NCBI GenBank assembly: GCA_024516035.1
Contig: CM044964.1
Location: 5,227,160 to 5,291,159 of the forward strand
DNA length: 64,000 nucleotides
Direction: 5' to 3'
Source of the DNA: Bactericera cockerelli
Lineage: Eukaryota > Arthropoda > Insecta > Hemiptera > Triozidae
The position numbers were made by a program, and so were the translations under genes. Below, piece by piece: positions 34,636 to 45,699 of the stretch (position 1 is the stretch's first letter; the number at the start of each line of letters is the position of its first letter). The notes beneath the pieces are model-generated. The model was not told the DNA's origin. It saw only the letters and a program-made list of their open reading frames with translations, and did not search any database.

Positions 34636-34959
34636 TTACATCTATTTCTCTCTCTCTCTCTCTTTCCATTTTTCTATCGTACTCTCCTTTCACTCTGTCT
34701 CCCTATCTCTCTCTCGCCATTTCATAAAAATCTGCGTTTCCTTTTTTCTCACACAAAATCACACATTTTTTCGCTCTCCCCATTTCCTTTTTTTTTTGCC
34801 AAGAAATGCATTTCTCGTCGGTGTTGATTGTTGCCATAATGTGCTCCCCTTGCAGTTTTTATGAACGCTAACTTGAACGCCTTTTTACTCTTCGGGTTTT
34901 TATTTTTTTAAATTCCGACTCCAGGTCTGCTTCTGACCTATTACTTTTATTTATTTTTA

Positions 34960-35175
34960 TTTATTACTAGCGGGCTATCGCCGGCTTTGCGGGCCGAGGC
35001 ATGGCCGTGACAGCAAAAAGTCCTTTTTCGCCAATGGCAGGTGTTGTAGTGAGAATTTCGAAAAATCCCGTCTTATTGCACATCTAGACTATAAGACAAA
35101 GCTACCTACCAAATTTCAGCTTCCTAGGACTTACCAGTTCGGAGAAACAGTGATGATCAGTCAGTCAGTGACTTT
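34960..35175 (+). repeat. Dispersed repeat 3' fragment
   Basis: Starts ACTAGCGGGCTATCGCCGGC and contains AAATTTCAGCTTCCTAGGAC and GTCAGTCAGTGAC. The pattern resembles 3' regions of dispersed retroelements in many invertebrates. Its family is uncertain. Confidence 0.4.
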
Positions 35176-35177
35176 GA

Positions 35178-35340
35178 CATTAATTATATATTAAGATACA
35201 ATAAACGGATTACAAAAGATCCTTTTCTAGCTATTATATTAAATTGGTTCCCTAGCTAATGATACTGTAATTTATTCTATCTTATTTTAATATTATAAAT
35301 CTAAACCTAATGCTATACTAGAGCTAAGGTATGCTATGAT
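35178..35340 (-). repeat. LINE-tail-like repeat, second family
   Basis: Shares TACAATAAACGGATTACAAAAGATCC and TAAATTGGTTC with 41005-41120. Read reversed it ends TTTATTGTA, as a retroelement 3' end would. Confidence 0.5.
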
Positions 35341-35472
35341 TGGCATAAGAAAAAAATCTTGTTGGTGAAAAAGAATCTATCATTGTCATACAGGCAAAAA
35401 CAAAATTTGGTTTTGTTTTTGTCTGTATGGCAAATTACGGAGATATATCAAAACAATCTTCAGCATTTGTTG

Positions 35473-35727
35473 TTGTTGTTGATGTAGCCAGCTTGGCTAC
35501 AGCTGGAGAGGTGAGTGATGGTTTCCAGTCAACTTTGTTTCGGTTGGCTTGTCCTGAACCACATAGTTTTATGTGCGATCAACCATCATGAGGACTTGGA
35601 CTTTTTTTTGTAAGCTATTAAACCCTTAGGAAACCCTTGTAAAGGTTGGCTAGTCTGTTCTCTGTTTATAGTCCCCTAGCGGGACACTGGTCTTCTGCCT
35701 GTTTAACATCCCCCAGCCAGACTTTGT
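35473..35727 (-). mobile_element. Family H element, full length, with paralogous empty site
   Basis: Reversed: (GTT)n, then TGTAGCCAGCTTGGCTACA, and an inner body ending at CCCCCAGCCAGAC. It interrupts a repeat found uninterrupted and reversed at 63460-63660: CAGCATTTG and TAAGTTAGTTCTG, adjacent there, are separated here by H. TTTGT appears on both sides. Confidence 0.8.
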
Positions 35728-35870
35728 AAGTAAGTTCTGTTGCGAACTGATTTTCTTATATTTCGTTATTTGAACGAATCTTTTTTCACAACCTCACTTT
35801 TTGTTTATTTTGTAAAATGGTGAGCTTGAATCTCAGAAGTAAGAATGTGACCTTTGATTAAGTGGTTGGT
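35728..35870 (+). repeat. Dispersed repeat (family I), part disrupted by H
   Basis: Matches the reverse of 63460-63610 closely (TGAACGAATCTTTT, AACCTCACTTTTTGTT, AAAATGGTGAGCTT). Family unknown. Confidence 0.6.
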
Positions 35871-35884
35871 TAATTAGTTATCAT

Positions 35885-36030
35885 ATTTGTGTTATTCACT
35901 TTCGTGATATCACAATTACTCAAACTCGCTTTACTATTAAACTTAATCTACGCTGAAACCGGGACTTGAACCACCGACCATCAGGTTATAAGTCCGCCGT
36001 CTTATCGATCAAGCTACTGAAGTCTGTTTA
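35885..36030 (-). mobile_element. SINE-B (tRNA-derived)
   Basis: Reversed. Intact terminal hairpin (ATCAC-GAAA-GTGA), body and tRNA-like head ending AGCTACTGAAGTC. Confidence 0.85.
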
Positions 36031-36106
36031 GGGTTTTTACTATGATGCATAATGTAAGAGAATTGAAGGGATCGAAATTTTTGTCCCTCCTGTTTCTCTA
36101 AAAGGA

Positions 36107-36260
36107 TGTTATTTTACAATATAAAGAGGCAAATAAAACGAAAAGAGGTTATTTTATATTATCAAGAGGTAAATAAAACCAAAAAGGGGTTATTTTACAT
36201 TATAAAGAGGTAAATAAACAAAAAGAGGTTATTTTACGTTATAAAGAGGTAAATAAAATC
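36107..36260. repeat. 40-bp tandem repeat, about four copies
   Basis: Unit contains AGAGGTTATTTTACATTATA and AAGAGGTAAATAAAAC; copies vary by point changes. Confidence 0.9.
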
Positions 36261-36414
36261 TAAAATTTGTTCTTTTATATCCAGGTATCTCTTTTAACCA
36301 GAATCTACTGTATTTTTTCTTCTTCTACACTTTGGCGTTTCCCAAACCTACTTGGGGTCCTTACTTGGGGTCCTTTTGACATTTTCATGTCTTTGCTCTG
36401 GCACATAACCAAAA

Positions 36415-36595
36415 TTATGTGACGAAATTATGTAACGAAATTATGTAACGATATTATGTAACGAAATATTGAATTGTAAAGGGAGAGAAGAGGGAAAGTG
36501 TGTGTCATGCGCACAATGGCGAAGTATTGAATTGTAGAGGGAGAGAAGAGAGAAGGTATGTGTCATGCGCACAATACGAAATTTGGTCAGTTGTG
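36415..36595. repeat. 15-bp array followed by a 65-bp duplication
   Basis: AAATTATGTAACG repeats four times, then a segment ending GTGTGTCATGCGCACAATGG is duplicated once with small changes. Confidence 0.85.
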
Positions 36596-36959
36596 TTTTG
36601 GACCTTGAATAGTAAAGATGAAAATGTCCCAATGGTTGCAGACTCGTATGCAATCGTTTTTTTTATCCCTATAGGGTTCACTATAGTGTGGTCCCAAGCT
36701 TGCTATAGGGAAAACTTCGACCTTGACAATCTCTTCTTTCAAGAGACATCTGAATGCGCATGCGCACAGGTGCTTCAAACAAAAGTCTCTGCATAACAAA
36801 ATCAGCTGAAGGGACAAATGACCCAAGAATCCCTACAGTGAGGACTCTGCATACCACCCTAAATGGTATTTTTACTTCGGGTAAATTTCTAATATTAGAA
36901 ATTGGAAGTCTTGTGTCCTTTTTTGTAAAAAAAAAGTATTTTTTGCCCCGATTTCAATA

Positions 36960-37190
36960 TTTTTTGTTATTGGTCCGTCGTTCTGATAATATTCTGTTAT
37001 TAATCTATCGTTCTGATAATATTCTGTTATTTATCTATCGTTTTGATAATATTCTGTTATTAATCAATTGTTCTGATAATATTTTGTTATTAATCGATCG
37101 TTATGATAATATTTTGTTGTTAATCTATCGTTCTGATAATATTCTTTTATCAATCTGTCGATCTGCAAATTTCATGTTGTTTCTCGCTTG
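36960..37190. repeat. 30-bp minisatellite, about eight copies
   Basis: Unit GTTCTGATAATATTCTGTTA plus TTAATCTATC. The period is a multiple of three, which keeps a repetitive frame open from 36754; that frame is not a gene. Confidence 0.93.
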
Positions 37191-37425
37191 ATCGATGACG
37201 CGGCGGAGTAAGTTATGTTTTTTTGTGGTGATGCAGTATAACAATATTATTTCAAGCCATGGGAGAGATTATTTTACTAACTCTACTACATGGGACTACC
37301 TTCTAGAGAGTTTGTGTACTATTAGAGGACATAAGAAGTAAAAGGTCTCTGTACTCTGCAACATGTGTGCAATGATTCGAGGTTATTACACATTATATTT
37401 TATTATCTTCATATGCAGTTTAATC

Positions 37426-37426
<1 letters not shown>

Positions 37427-37480
<54 letters not shown>

Positions 37481-38065
37481 CCCTCTCTCTCTCTCTCTCA
37501 CTCTCTCCTTTCTTCCTCTTTTTCTATTTCTCCCATTGCCCCCTCTATATCTCTCTTTATCTTTCCATGGCTGAATTCGTCTGTCTCTATTTTTATGTTC
37601 CACTTCTTCCATTCCTGCTCTGGTGGTTATTGTGGTTAATGCATCAGCCTGGTGATTGTATCGGTCTGTTCGAATTCCACCTAATGCTTGATATTCAATT
37701 CCGAGAAATTTCTAATATTATTGTGTCCGTTTTGAATAAAAAAAAATTTCTCCAATTTCAATTTTTTTTCATATTTCTGGAAGTTCTTCCTCTTCTATTT
37801 GAGACTGGAATGAATTCAATAATTCAATTGCGGGAATTGTGGGACTTATTAGTCCTAAGCAGTGCATATGCCCTCTCTCTTGTTCTCTTTCTCTCACGCA
37901 GACTCTTTCTCTTCCTCTTCCTCTCTCTCCCTCCCTCTCTCTCTATCTCCTCCCTCCTCTCCTCTCTCTCTCTCCCTCCCTCTCTTCTCTCCCTCCTCCT
38001 TCTCTATCTATCTCTCCTCTCTCTATCTCTCCCCTCTCTCTCTTTCTCTCTCTCTCTCTCCACAG
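37427..38065. repeat. Two CT-rich tracts
   Basis: 37427-37510 is near-perfect (CT)n; 37870-38062 mixes CT, CTCC and CTTT. The 350 bp between shows no feature. Confidence 0.95.
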
Positions 38066-38477
38066 TCTTTCTTTTCTTGTATCATAATTTTTTAACAACA
38101 TTTTTACCCATTATCTAGGCGAGAAAATATATGAAAAAAAAAATGGAAATCAGAATAAAAACGTATTTATTTTTTATATTTTACAAAATCAAAAATATTA
38201 GAAATTTCTCTGAAGCAATTATACATGTGAGAACGAGATTCAGAGAGAAAACAAGAGCGATAGCAAAATCATAAATTAGATAAACTAATCCCTCTCTACG
38301 AGATTGAAAATAAATCTGAAATTTTTGGATAGCACCCAAACATTGCACTTTTTCTGTCATTTAATGCCGTTTGTTTTGTTGTAGTTAAAATAAAAATTAA
38401 TGACTGGATATATTTTTCGATTTTTTTTTTTCTCGAAATAATATTTATGTGTTTTGCACGCTCAGCTTTGTTTGTTA

Positions 38478-38850
38478 CTTCTCTCCCTCTCTCCTTTTTT
38501 CTCTCTGTCCCTCTCTCCTTTTTTCTCTCCCTTTCCCTCTCTCTCCTCTTTTCATCCTCCCCATCAACCAACTCTGTTCCACTCTCTCTCTCTCTCTCTC
38601 TCTCCCACTCTCATCTTCCCCATCAACCAACTCTATTCCACTCTCTCTCTCTCCAATTCCATCCTCTCTCTCTCTCCTTCTCTCATCTTTCCCATCAACC
38701 AGCTATATTCCACTCTCTCTCTCTCTCTATTCCACCCTCTCTCTCTATTCCAACCCCTCTCTCTCTCTCTCTCTCAATTCTACCCTCTCTCTCTCAATTC
38801 CACCCTGTCTCTCTATTCCACCCTCTCTCTCTCTCCTTATTCCACCCTCT
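38478..38850. repeat. CT-rich tract with recurrent CCATCAACCA blocks
   Basis: (CT)n interleaved with CCCATCAACCAACTCTATTC-type blocks, a composite tandem array. Confidence 0.9.
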
Positions 38851-39139
38851 TCAATTAATGAACCAGAAACACCTCTTAACTTTTACCCCCTCTTCCCTCA
38901 CCAGGCAGAGGGAAAAAATACCACACTTCCCTCTCCGGTAAAAAAAAATCCCACCACTTCACTCTAAGATCATTCCCTTGCCCTCATTTTCCCCTTTTTT
39001 CCATTCCAATAAGAGTATTATATAAATAGCATTATATGTATATAAAAACACGTATTATATAAATACAACATCTTGTGTACACACATAGATACATGATAGG
39101 TTACATGGCAAAATTACAGGTACATGTATTATGGGACAC

Positions 39140-39768
39140 AGGGTGTCCCATAAACGAGATATTCAAATATCTCGAGAACTACTGAGGACAGATCAAGGTC
39201 TTATTCATAGCTCTAAAGAGAACGTTTAATGGTGACCTTTAGAGGTTTCTTGGATGTCCCCTTCAAGGTAATTCAAGGTCAACTTTAGAAGTCAAAATTG
39301 CACCCTCTATTTTTTAAGACACTTTTGAAATCTGCATTAAATTTTAAGTTCAAACAAAACCTTCCTTGTAATTTCTGTCACACAAAAGATATCAACACGA
39401 CAAACAGGACAAGCCAGACTTCCAACATAAATCATTAACACGTCGTCACTTTTGTTATGTGGGTGCGAAAGTTTACAACATTTTACAAACTGACATAAGA
39501 AATGATTTAAAAATACTACGATTGGAATTGAAAAAATGGTTTAAAAATGAAGCTAATGAAAATGAATAGAGGAGGAGGTTGTAATATGGCCACCTGCGTG
39601 TAATATGGCCACCCCTAAAATCTCATATAACCAGTGCCGCGCTCTTCTAGAATTTGGAATGGACGCTCTTCTAGACAGGAAGAAGATGATTTTATGTAAA
39701 TAAATATATTTCAAGTATTTGTTGAAAAAAAATAATATTTGAATGTCTCGTTAATAATGGGACACCCT
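39140..39768. mobile_element. Inverted-repeat element, 629 bp (AGGGTGTCCC ends)
   Basis: Left end AGGGTGTCCCATAAACGAGA and right end its inverse with a small insertion (TAATAATGGGACACCCT); about 30 bp of arm includes ATTCAAATAT. Immediately to its left ATGGGACAC faces the terminus, forming a palindrome. No coding capacity. Confidence 0.75.
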
Positions 39769-39777
39769 GGATGTATT

Positions 39778-40509
39778 CCGAATGGCTACGTATGAGTTCG
39801 GTGCGGAAAATAAAAAAATGTATGAGTTCGGTGCCGCCTAAAAAAGGTCATGTATGAATTCGGTGCCGCCTAAAAAAGGTCATGTATGAATTCGGTGCCC
39901 TGGTACTTGCCCTGATGATCAGGTAATTATAGTATTCTTTTCCTTATAGGCATGGCCTTCAATGTATTTTACCTAACCCTACTATAAACCCAAGGCATGG
40001 CCTTCATTGTATTTTACCTGACCCTACTATAAACCCAAGGCATGGCCTTCATTGTATTTTACCTAACCCTACTATAAACCCAAGGCATGGCCTTCATTGT
40101 ATTTTACCTAACCCTACTATAAACCCAAGGCATGGCCTTTATTGTATTTTACCTAACCCTATTATAAACCCAAGGCATGGCCTTGATTGTATTTTACCTA
40201 ACCCTACTATAAACCCAAGGCATGGCCTTCATTGTATTTTACCTAACCCTACTATTAACCCTAGGCATGGCCTTCAAGGAGGAAATGGACAGCCTTGCTG
40301 AATGTAACTGTCTACAACATAATCTACTAACTTAATAACAGCAGGATGACTGTTAACAAGCAACAGAGTACATTATAAAAAAAGAATCAATTTATAAGTC
40401 ATTAGGACCGCACCGAACTCATACATCACCTTTTTTCGGCGGCACCGAATTCATACATGCGAAAAAGGTGCGGGTAATCTTCGCACCGAACTCACCTATT
40501 GCCTTCCGG
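39778..40509. mobile_element. Inverted-repeat element, 732 bp, with subterminal repeats
   Basis: Ends CCGAATGGC (left) and the inverse of CCGGAAGGC (right). Next come inverted arrays of a GTATGAGTTCGGTGCGG-type motif: four copies on the left, three facing copies on the right (40405-40500). A 45-bp minisatellite occupies the middle. ATGTATT flanks both ends (39771-39777, 40510-40516), but the local sequence is itself repetitive, so the duplication is suggestive only. Confidence 0.7.
39947..40275. repeat. 45-bp minisatellite, about seven copies
   Basis: Unit contains AAGGCATGGCCTTCATTGTA and TTTTACCTAACCCTACTATA. Copies are nearly identical. The GGCATGGCC centre is palindromic-like. Confidence 0.95.
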
Positions 40510-40605
40510 ATGTATTAGGTATATTATGTAGATATATAATACATGTATTAGGTATATATGTAGGTATATAATACATGTATTAGGAATATAATACATGAGG
40601 TTGAT
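40510..40605. repeat. Short AT-rich tandem repeat
   Basis: TACATGTATTAGG-containing units repeat about three times; related sequence lies left of 39130. Confidence 0.8.
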
Positions 40606-40938
40606 GTAAATAGTGCGAATGAAAATCGCAGTGAAAGGAATATGTACTCAATTTGATGGTGAAATTCTGTAAGTACGAGAAAATTCAAATGATGAATGGT
40701 GGTGTCTTGAATAGGTAGAAAACATGTGAGGACAGAATTGAGGCACATGGAAGGGAAAGGGTTGATAAAAAGCGCAGAGTAGGTAGGAAAAGGGAGGGAC
40801 GGTGGGAAAATGTAATTAGGGAAAGAAAATTAGCTCAGTGATAAGAAGCTCACTTACGTAAAAAGTACAAAAGTATTTAAAAAGGAACAGCAAATAAGAA
40901 CACATCATGTATCATTATGTAAAAATAATTATTATTGA

Positions 40939-41367
40939 ATGCACCGGTTCTCGTAGGATCACCGAAGTTAAGCAACGTCCAGCAAGATCAAGACTTTGTG
41001 ATTTATTTATTTACTATACAATAAACAGATTACAAAAGATCCATTTCTAGCTAATACATTAAATTGGTTCACTAGCTAATGAAATTGTAATTATTCTATC
41101 TTGTTTGAATATTATAACATCTAAATCTAATGAAATATATCTAAATCTTATATATCTAAACCCCCTAAAAGTAGAAAAGATATTGTACTTCATGGGGTTG
41201 TAATGAAAAAACTGTAGAATGAAATTAACTTATTATTATTATACAGGTAAAAACATGCTGGAATTCTGGCTCAACCGATGATGTGTAGCAGGTTTGTGAG
41301 TTTCCTGCGAATGGAGGCTAACACCCCCGTCGTGATATAACAATTAAAAGCGACGTTAAACAGGGAA
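40939..41367 (+). mobile_element. SINE-D split by a LINE-tail-like insertion
   Basis: The 5S-like head (CACCGAAGTTAAGCAACGTCC) ends at 41000; the core resumes at about 41285 with GTAGCAGGTTTGTGAGTTTC. Between them about 270 bp matches the repeat at 35178. The insertion is therefore younger than this SINE-D. Confidence 0.65.
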
Positions 41368-41379
41368 AACATTATTATT

Positions 41380-41612
41380 ACCATGCGGAAGATCCCGGGT
41401 CCGAGCCCCGGAGCCAACAGAATGTAAGGGATACCTTCCGGTTGACCCGGCATCTAAACGGGAAGCATTGTGTCACTTCTCGTCCATCAGAGGGAAGACA
41501 TACTACGGGATGAGCAGGCTATAACACAGACCACAAGCGTCTACAGTAGCTGCTGTTTCATGGCTGCGAAAAAAAGGCTGTGAAACACCCATCTTTAAAA
41601 ATAAAAAATAAT
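41380..41612 (+). mobile_element. SINE-C (tRNA-derived)
   Basis: Partial head with GGGTCCGAGCCCCGG, then the full body and end (GTAGCTGCTGTTTCATGGCTGC, GGCTGTGAAACACCCATC). It directly abuts the SINE-D to its left. Confidence 0.85.
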
Positions 41613-41678
41613 AATAAACACTCCGCGGAAGAGAATGCCGTTGACATTAGCACTACCCTTGATCAAGTTTTGTACCTA

Positions 41679-42287
41679 TAATTGAAGGCTTGTCTAGAAG
41701 AACAACCTATGTTAATTTTTCGAGTTTTTTTTTTTTTGCAGAATAACAACCTATGTGTTCTCTTTCATAGCGTAGTGTTGTCAGAATTCGGAAAAAATCG
41801 GCTTATGTCGGTCAAACTTGGAAAAAAGAGTGGGAGAAGGGATGAAAATTTTGATGTAGAACAACCTATGTGACAAAAATTTCAGTTAGTGCGTGCGCGC
41901 AAAAGGCTATAGTCTAACCCCACGGCCGTTTGTTTTATTTTCGTCTGCCAATAAAATTATTTTCGTTTATTCTAATTAATTTTATTGTGTCAATTTTTAG
42001 GTGCATAACAATTTTGTTGAGACACCTATTTAAATTGTAAACACTAGTTACCTATGCATAATTGTAAACACTAGTCACAAGAAATTCTACACAAATTTAC
42101 CTTCCCAGTAGAAAAGTAAGTTTCTTGGCATGTTTTTTTCTTTGTGTTTTTTGGGTTGAGTGGAATAACAACCTATGTGGCAAGAAACCTAAATTGAAAT
42201 AAAATAACAGCAATTTCAACTTTAAACCTCTCTCCTGAAAAGTACCAAAAATAACATAGGTTGTTCTTCTAGACACCCCTTCAATTG
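41679..42287. mobile_element. Inverted-repeat element, about 609 bp, with ACAACCTATG repeats
   Basis: Arms AATTGAAGGCTTGTCTAGAA and inverse, about 40 bp. ACAACCTATGTG-like motifs recur inside (41744, 41860, 42165). TA lies at both edges (41677-41678, 42288-42289). No coding sequence. Confidence 0.7.
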
Positions 42288-42391
42288 TAACTATTCCCTG
42301 TATGTATAGTTATAGTATTACTGCAAATAAAACTTGATCGAAATTATAATTATGAAATGATTTAAAAAAGTTTAGTAAGTGTGGTTGCCAC

Positions 42392-42560
42392 CAGGGCCGT
42401 ATCAAGGATTTTCGTCGGGGGGGGGGGCAAATAGTGTAATAATGATATACCTAGAAAAAATTCAAGGCAGGGGAGGGGCCGGACAAGAGCCTGCGTTCAA
42501 GTGAGAATTTCCAGAGGGGGGGCCCGGGCCCCCTGCCCCCCCCCCCTAAATACGGCCCTC
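42392..42560. mobile_element. hAT-like MITE, 169 bp
   Basis: Ends CAGGGCCGTAT and ATACGGCCCTC (last base mutated). Facing G-runs and C-runs lie just inside. Flanks GTTGCCAC and GTTGCCTA match at six of eight positions, consistent with an aged 8-bp duplication. Confidence 0.65.
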
Positions 42561-43234
42561 GTTGCCTACTACTTACTAAAAATGTTTTGTAAGTAGTTAC
42601 TTAATTATTAGCATCACTATGATCGCTTTCATGAATTGTATGAAAATATTGAAAAATATGAACTTCAAAAGTAACTAATAATGACTTTTTATTTAGATTT
42701 CAAACTCACATTAGCTATTTTGAAATTGTTTTCCAAGTGAAAACTTTTTAAAAGTCATTTGCAAAAATAAGGGACAAAACACGAGTTTTGCATTAAAAGC
42801 AACTACGCGTTTGAGTGACACTCATACCGTTGCAAATCATTTATTCGGTATCATGTTAATTTATTATTTGTCAGATATACATTGAAGGTTTTTTGCGAAT
42901 TAAATTTTACGTTTTCACAATTACTTTTTTGATTGAGTAATGCTTTGATACATTAACATTTTTTTAGAAACCAGATTAAGCACTGAAATTACTTTTTGAC
43001 ACAATTAATTTTCAAAATTACTTTTTTGATTGTGTAATGATTTGATACATTCAAAAAAAAATTTAGAAGCTAGATTAAACACTTAAAATTATATGAAAGA
43101 ATAGAAAAAGACACAAAAAATTAAAAACAAACAAACAATGTGACAAGAAGATGGACGAAAAAGAAATAATGAAAATTGTAATAGACTAACATAAAATAAA
43201 TAAGTTATCAATTTATCATGTATGAGTTAATCAC

Positions 43235-43355
43235 AATATAAGTTGACAATTACTCAAACTCGCTTCACTAAATATTTCCTTGACATGGGACATTGAACCA
43301 CCGACATCCAGGTTACAAGTCCGCCGCCTTATCGATCAAGCTACTCAGGTCAGTA
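43235..43355 (-). mobile_element. SINE-B (tRNA-derived)
   Basis: Reversed head (CGATCAAGCTACTCAGGTC) and body; the terminal hairpin is lost. Confidence 0.8.
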
Positions 43356-43912
43356 AGTATAAGAAAATTAATGAAAGTAACACAGTAAAAGAAATAAAAG
43401 ATAGAGATAAAATAAAATAGGAAACGAAGAGAGAAAGTGAGAATTAAAAAGAAAATAAGAGACAAATTTAATGGATAAACATAAAAATGAAGAAATAGAC
43501 AAAATAAAATAGAGTATGAAGAAGAAAATGAGAGCATAAAATTAAAATAAAAGACCAATAGATAAACATAAAAGTGAAGAAATTAGCGAATCTGACGCTT
43601 CAACAACAGATAGGAGATGCATAGAAGTATCTAAATTACTCCACTATAACAGATACTTTTATTCTTTTCCTACTTACTCTATTGAGAATTGTTTATAACT
43701 TCAGCAATACGTCACATGATAATGATTAGTCAAAAAGTTGAATTCAAAACAGCAATCTAATACATATAAGAAAAAAATCATAGTAATGGTACAAAAACCA
43801 GTTATCATATTTTCCTCTCTTATTCCTATTTTCTTTACCTATATTTTTTTTATTCTCTCTTTTTTGTATTCGCTGCGTTCATTACAATTTTCAAAGTTTT
43901 AATAATATTGAG

Positions 43913-43949
<37 letters not shown>
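43913..43949. repeat. (GA)n microsatellite
   Basis: Near-perfect GA array; purine-rich DNA continues to 44160. Confidence 0.95.
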
Positions 43950-43952
<3 letters not shown>

Positions 43953-44453
43953 ATAAAGTGATAAACACAGAAAATATAAATAAGGAAGAAAAAGTAAAGG
44001 AAAAAAAAAAAAAAACAGAATAATGCAAAATCAAAGAAGGATTGCCTTAAGGAATAAAAAAGCGAGAACGAGATACAAAAAAGAGATAATACAGAAAGAA
44101 AGAACTTTCTGGAGAACACAGAGAAATTGAACCAAAGATATACGAGAGTTCGGAAAAGTTAGACAATACAACAGAGAAAACTATTCCAAAGACAGATATA
44201 GTCGAAAAGACAAGGAGGACAAACCAGAATAATGAAGATCCTGAAACTAAAAGGAAGGTTATAAAAAGACAATTTCAAAAAGAAAATGAGGGACAAAAAC
44301 AGAAAGCCAACGAGGGAGTTAGGGACAAAGAAAAAGAGATAAATAAACTGAATACCTAATATTAATGGAGAAAGAGAAGTAGACTCGAATGCTGCAGACA
44401 GGGAGGGGATCTGGAGGAAGAGAGGGGAAACTATTGATGGTATAAACAAACCC

Positions 44454-44568
44454 AGGATAGAGAGAGATAGAAGGAGAAATTCTGGATAGGATAGAGAGAG
44501 ATAGAAGGAGAAATTCTGGATAGGATAGAGAGAGATAGAAGGAGAAGTTCTAGATAGGATAGAGAGAG
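44454..44568. repeat. 34-bp purine-rich tandem repeat
   Basis: Unit GATAGAGAGAGATAGAAGGA plus GAAATTCTGGATAG, about 3.5 copies. Confidence 0.9.
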
Positions 44569-44707
44569 ACAGGAAACAGGAAGACCGAAGGGACTCTGGA
44601 TCCATAAGCAAGAACAGTGCACAAGTTCTGTCTAGAAACTTTTTGAAAGTACAATTGTAGTACAGTAATAATAATAATATATTAGTAACGTCAAAAGTAG
44701 TAGAATG

Positions 44708-44870
44708 AGTAACCGACCTCAGTAGCTCGATCGATAAGGTGGCAGACTTGCAACCCGGAGGCTAGAATTTCTAGTCCTATGTTTAGCAAAGATTTAGTAA
44801 AGCAGGTTTGAGTAGTTGTGACATCATGAAAGTCATTCACACAAATACATATTATGATAAAGCAGAATGA
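44708..44870 (+). mobile_element. SINE-B (tRNA-derived)
   Basis: Full-length arrangement: CCTCAGTAGCTCGATCGATA head, body, and a mutated hairpin (ATCATGAAAGTCAT). Confidence 0.8.
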
Positions 44871-44899
44871 GTACAGACTTCAATATTTTCTGCAAATCC

Positions 44900-44985
44900 C
44901 AATGGTGATACATATCACGAGTACTCAAACTCGTTATACTAATGTTTTCCCATAACTGGGACTTGAACCACCAACCTTCAGGTTA
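44900..44985 (-). mobile_element. SINE-B fragment, facing the previous copy
   Basis: Reversed fragment with CAAACTCG and GGGACTTGAACCACC. With 44708-44870 it makes an inverted pair about 30 bp apart. Confidence 0.7.
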
Positions 44986-45607
44986 TCGAGAGAAAATTAT
45001 ATTATTGCTATCAACAAAGTTCTTGAAAAAGCTATTACCAGTATTGACAAGACATGCGACGGCCCACTTGGAGTCCTCCAATATATTCTTTGATTCCTTT
45101 TATCTGACGGGCCATACATAATTATGTGTCAAGACTATTTTTCAAAATAATAAAATAAAAAAATAAACAAAAGAAACACACTCAGAAAATGAACAAATTT
45201 AAAACCCAACCATAAAATACCACCAATGAAATTATGGACCTCAAGACATTTCAGTCAGGAGAATCCTTATTGGAGCAAAAAATACAATCATTGAAAAAAC
45301 GAAAATTATATGACGTCATGGAAGTATTTAACCTCGCAATAATTATTCAAATCATAATTATGTGACTCCTATAATTCAAACTGAACTAGACCTTCAAAGA
45401 AGAGTCCAAAAAAATAATCTTTAACTCCTAAACAGCCAGATAAGTTTGGGTCCTGTACAGTGTACACTGTACCAACAGCCACGCATCATTGGATCTGCGG
45501 TTGACCCCTGTGGTTTACTTTAATTATAACACAAATTTGATAACGTCACCCTAGCCTTACATAAATTAATATGATAAGGATAATTATCATTGGTTTAATA
45601 GCAGAGA

Positions 45608-45690
45608 TATGGGTTTGATGGCAGAGATCGCCTCCGGTAATAATCACGCCATTTGTCACTAATATTAATGTCAATAAAAAGTTATTATTA
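45608..45690 (+). mobile_element. LINE 3' tail, family T variant
   Basis: GGCAGAGATCGCCTCCGGTA, ATCACGCC, then AATAAAAAG and ATT repeats. Same layout as family T with altered hairpin arms. Confidence 0.5.
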
Positions 45691-45699
45691 CTATTAATC

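Noticed and set aside
36754..37191. 145-residue ORF with repeated DNILLLIYRS pattern
   Set aside because: Translation of the 30-bp minisatellite with no flanking gene structure.
39947..40275. Interstitial telomere repeat because of CCTAACCCTA
   Set aside because: The motif occurs once per 45-bp unit and not as a short tandem telomere repeat.
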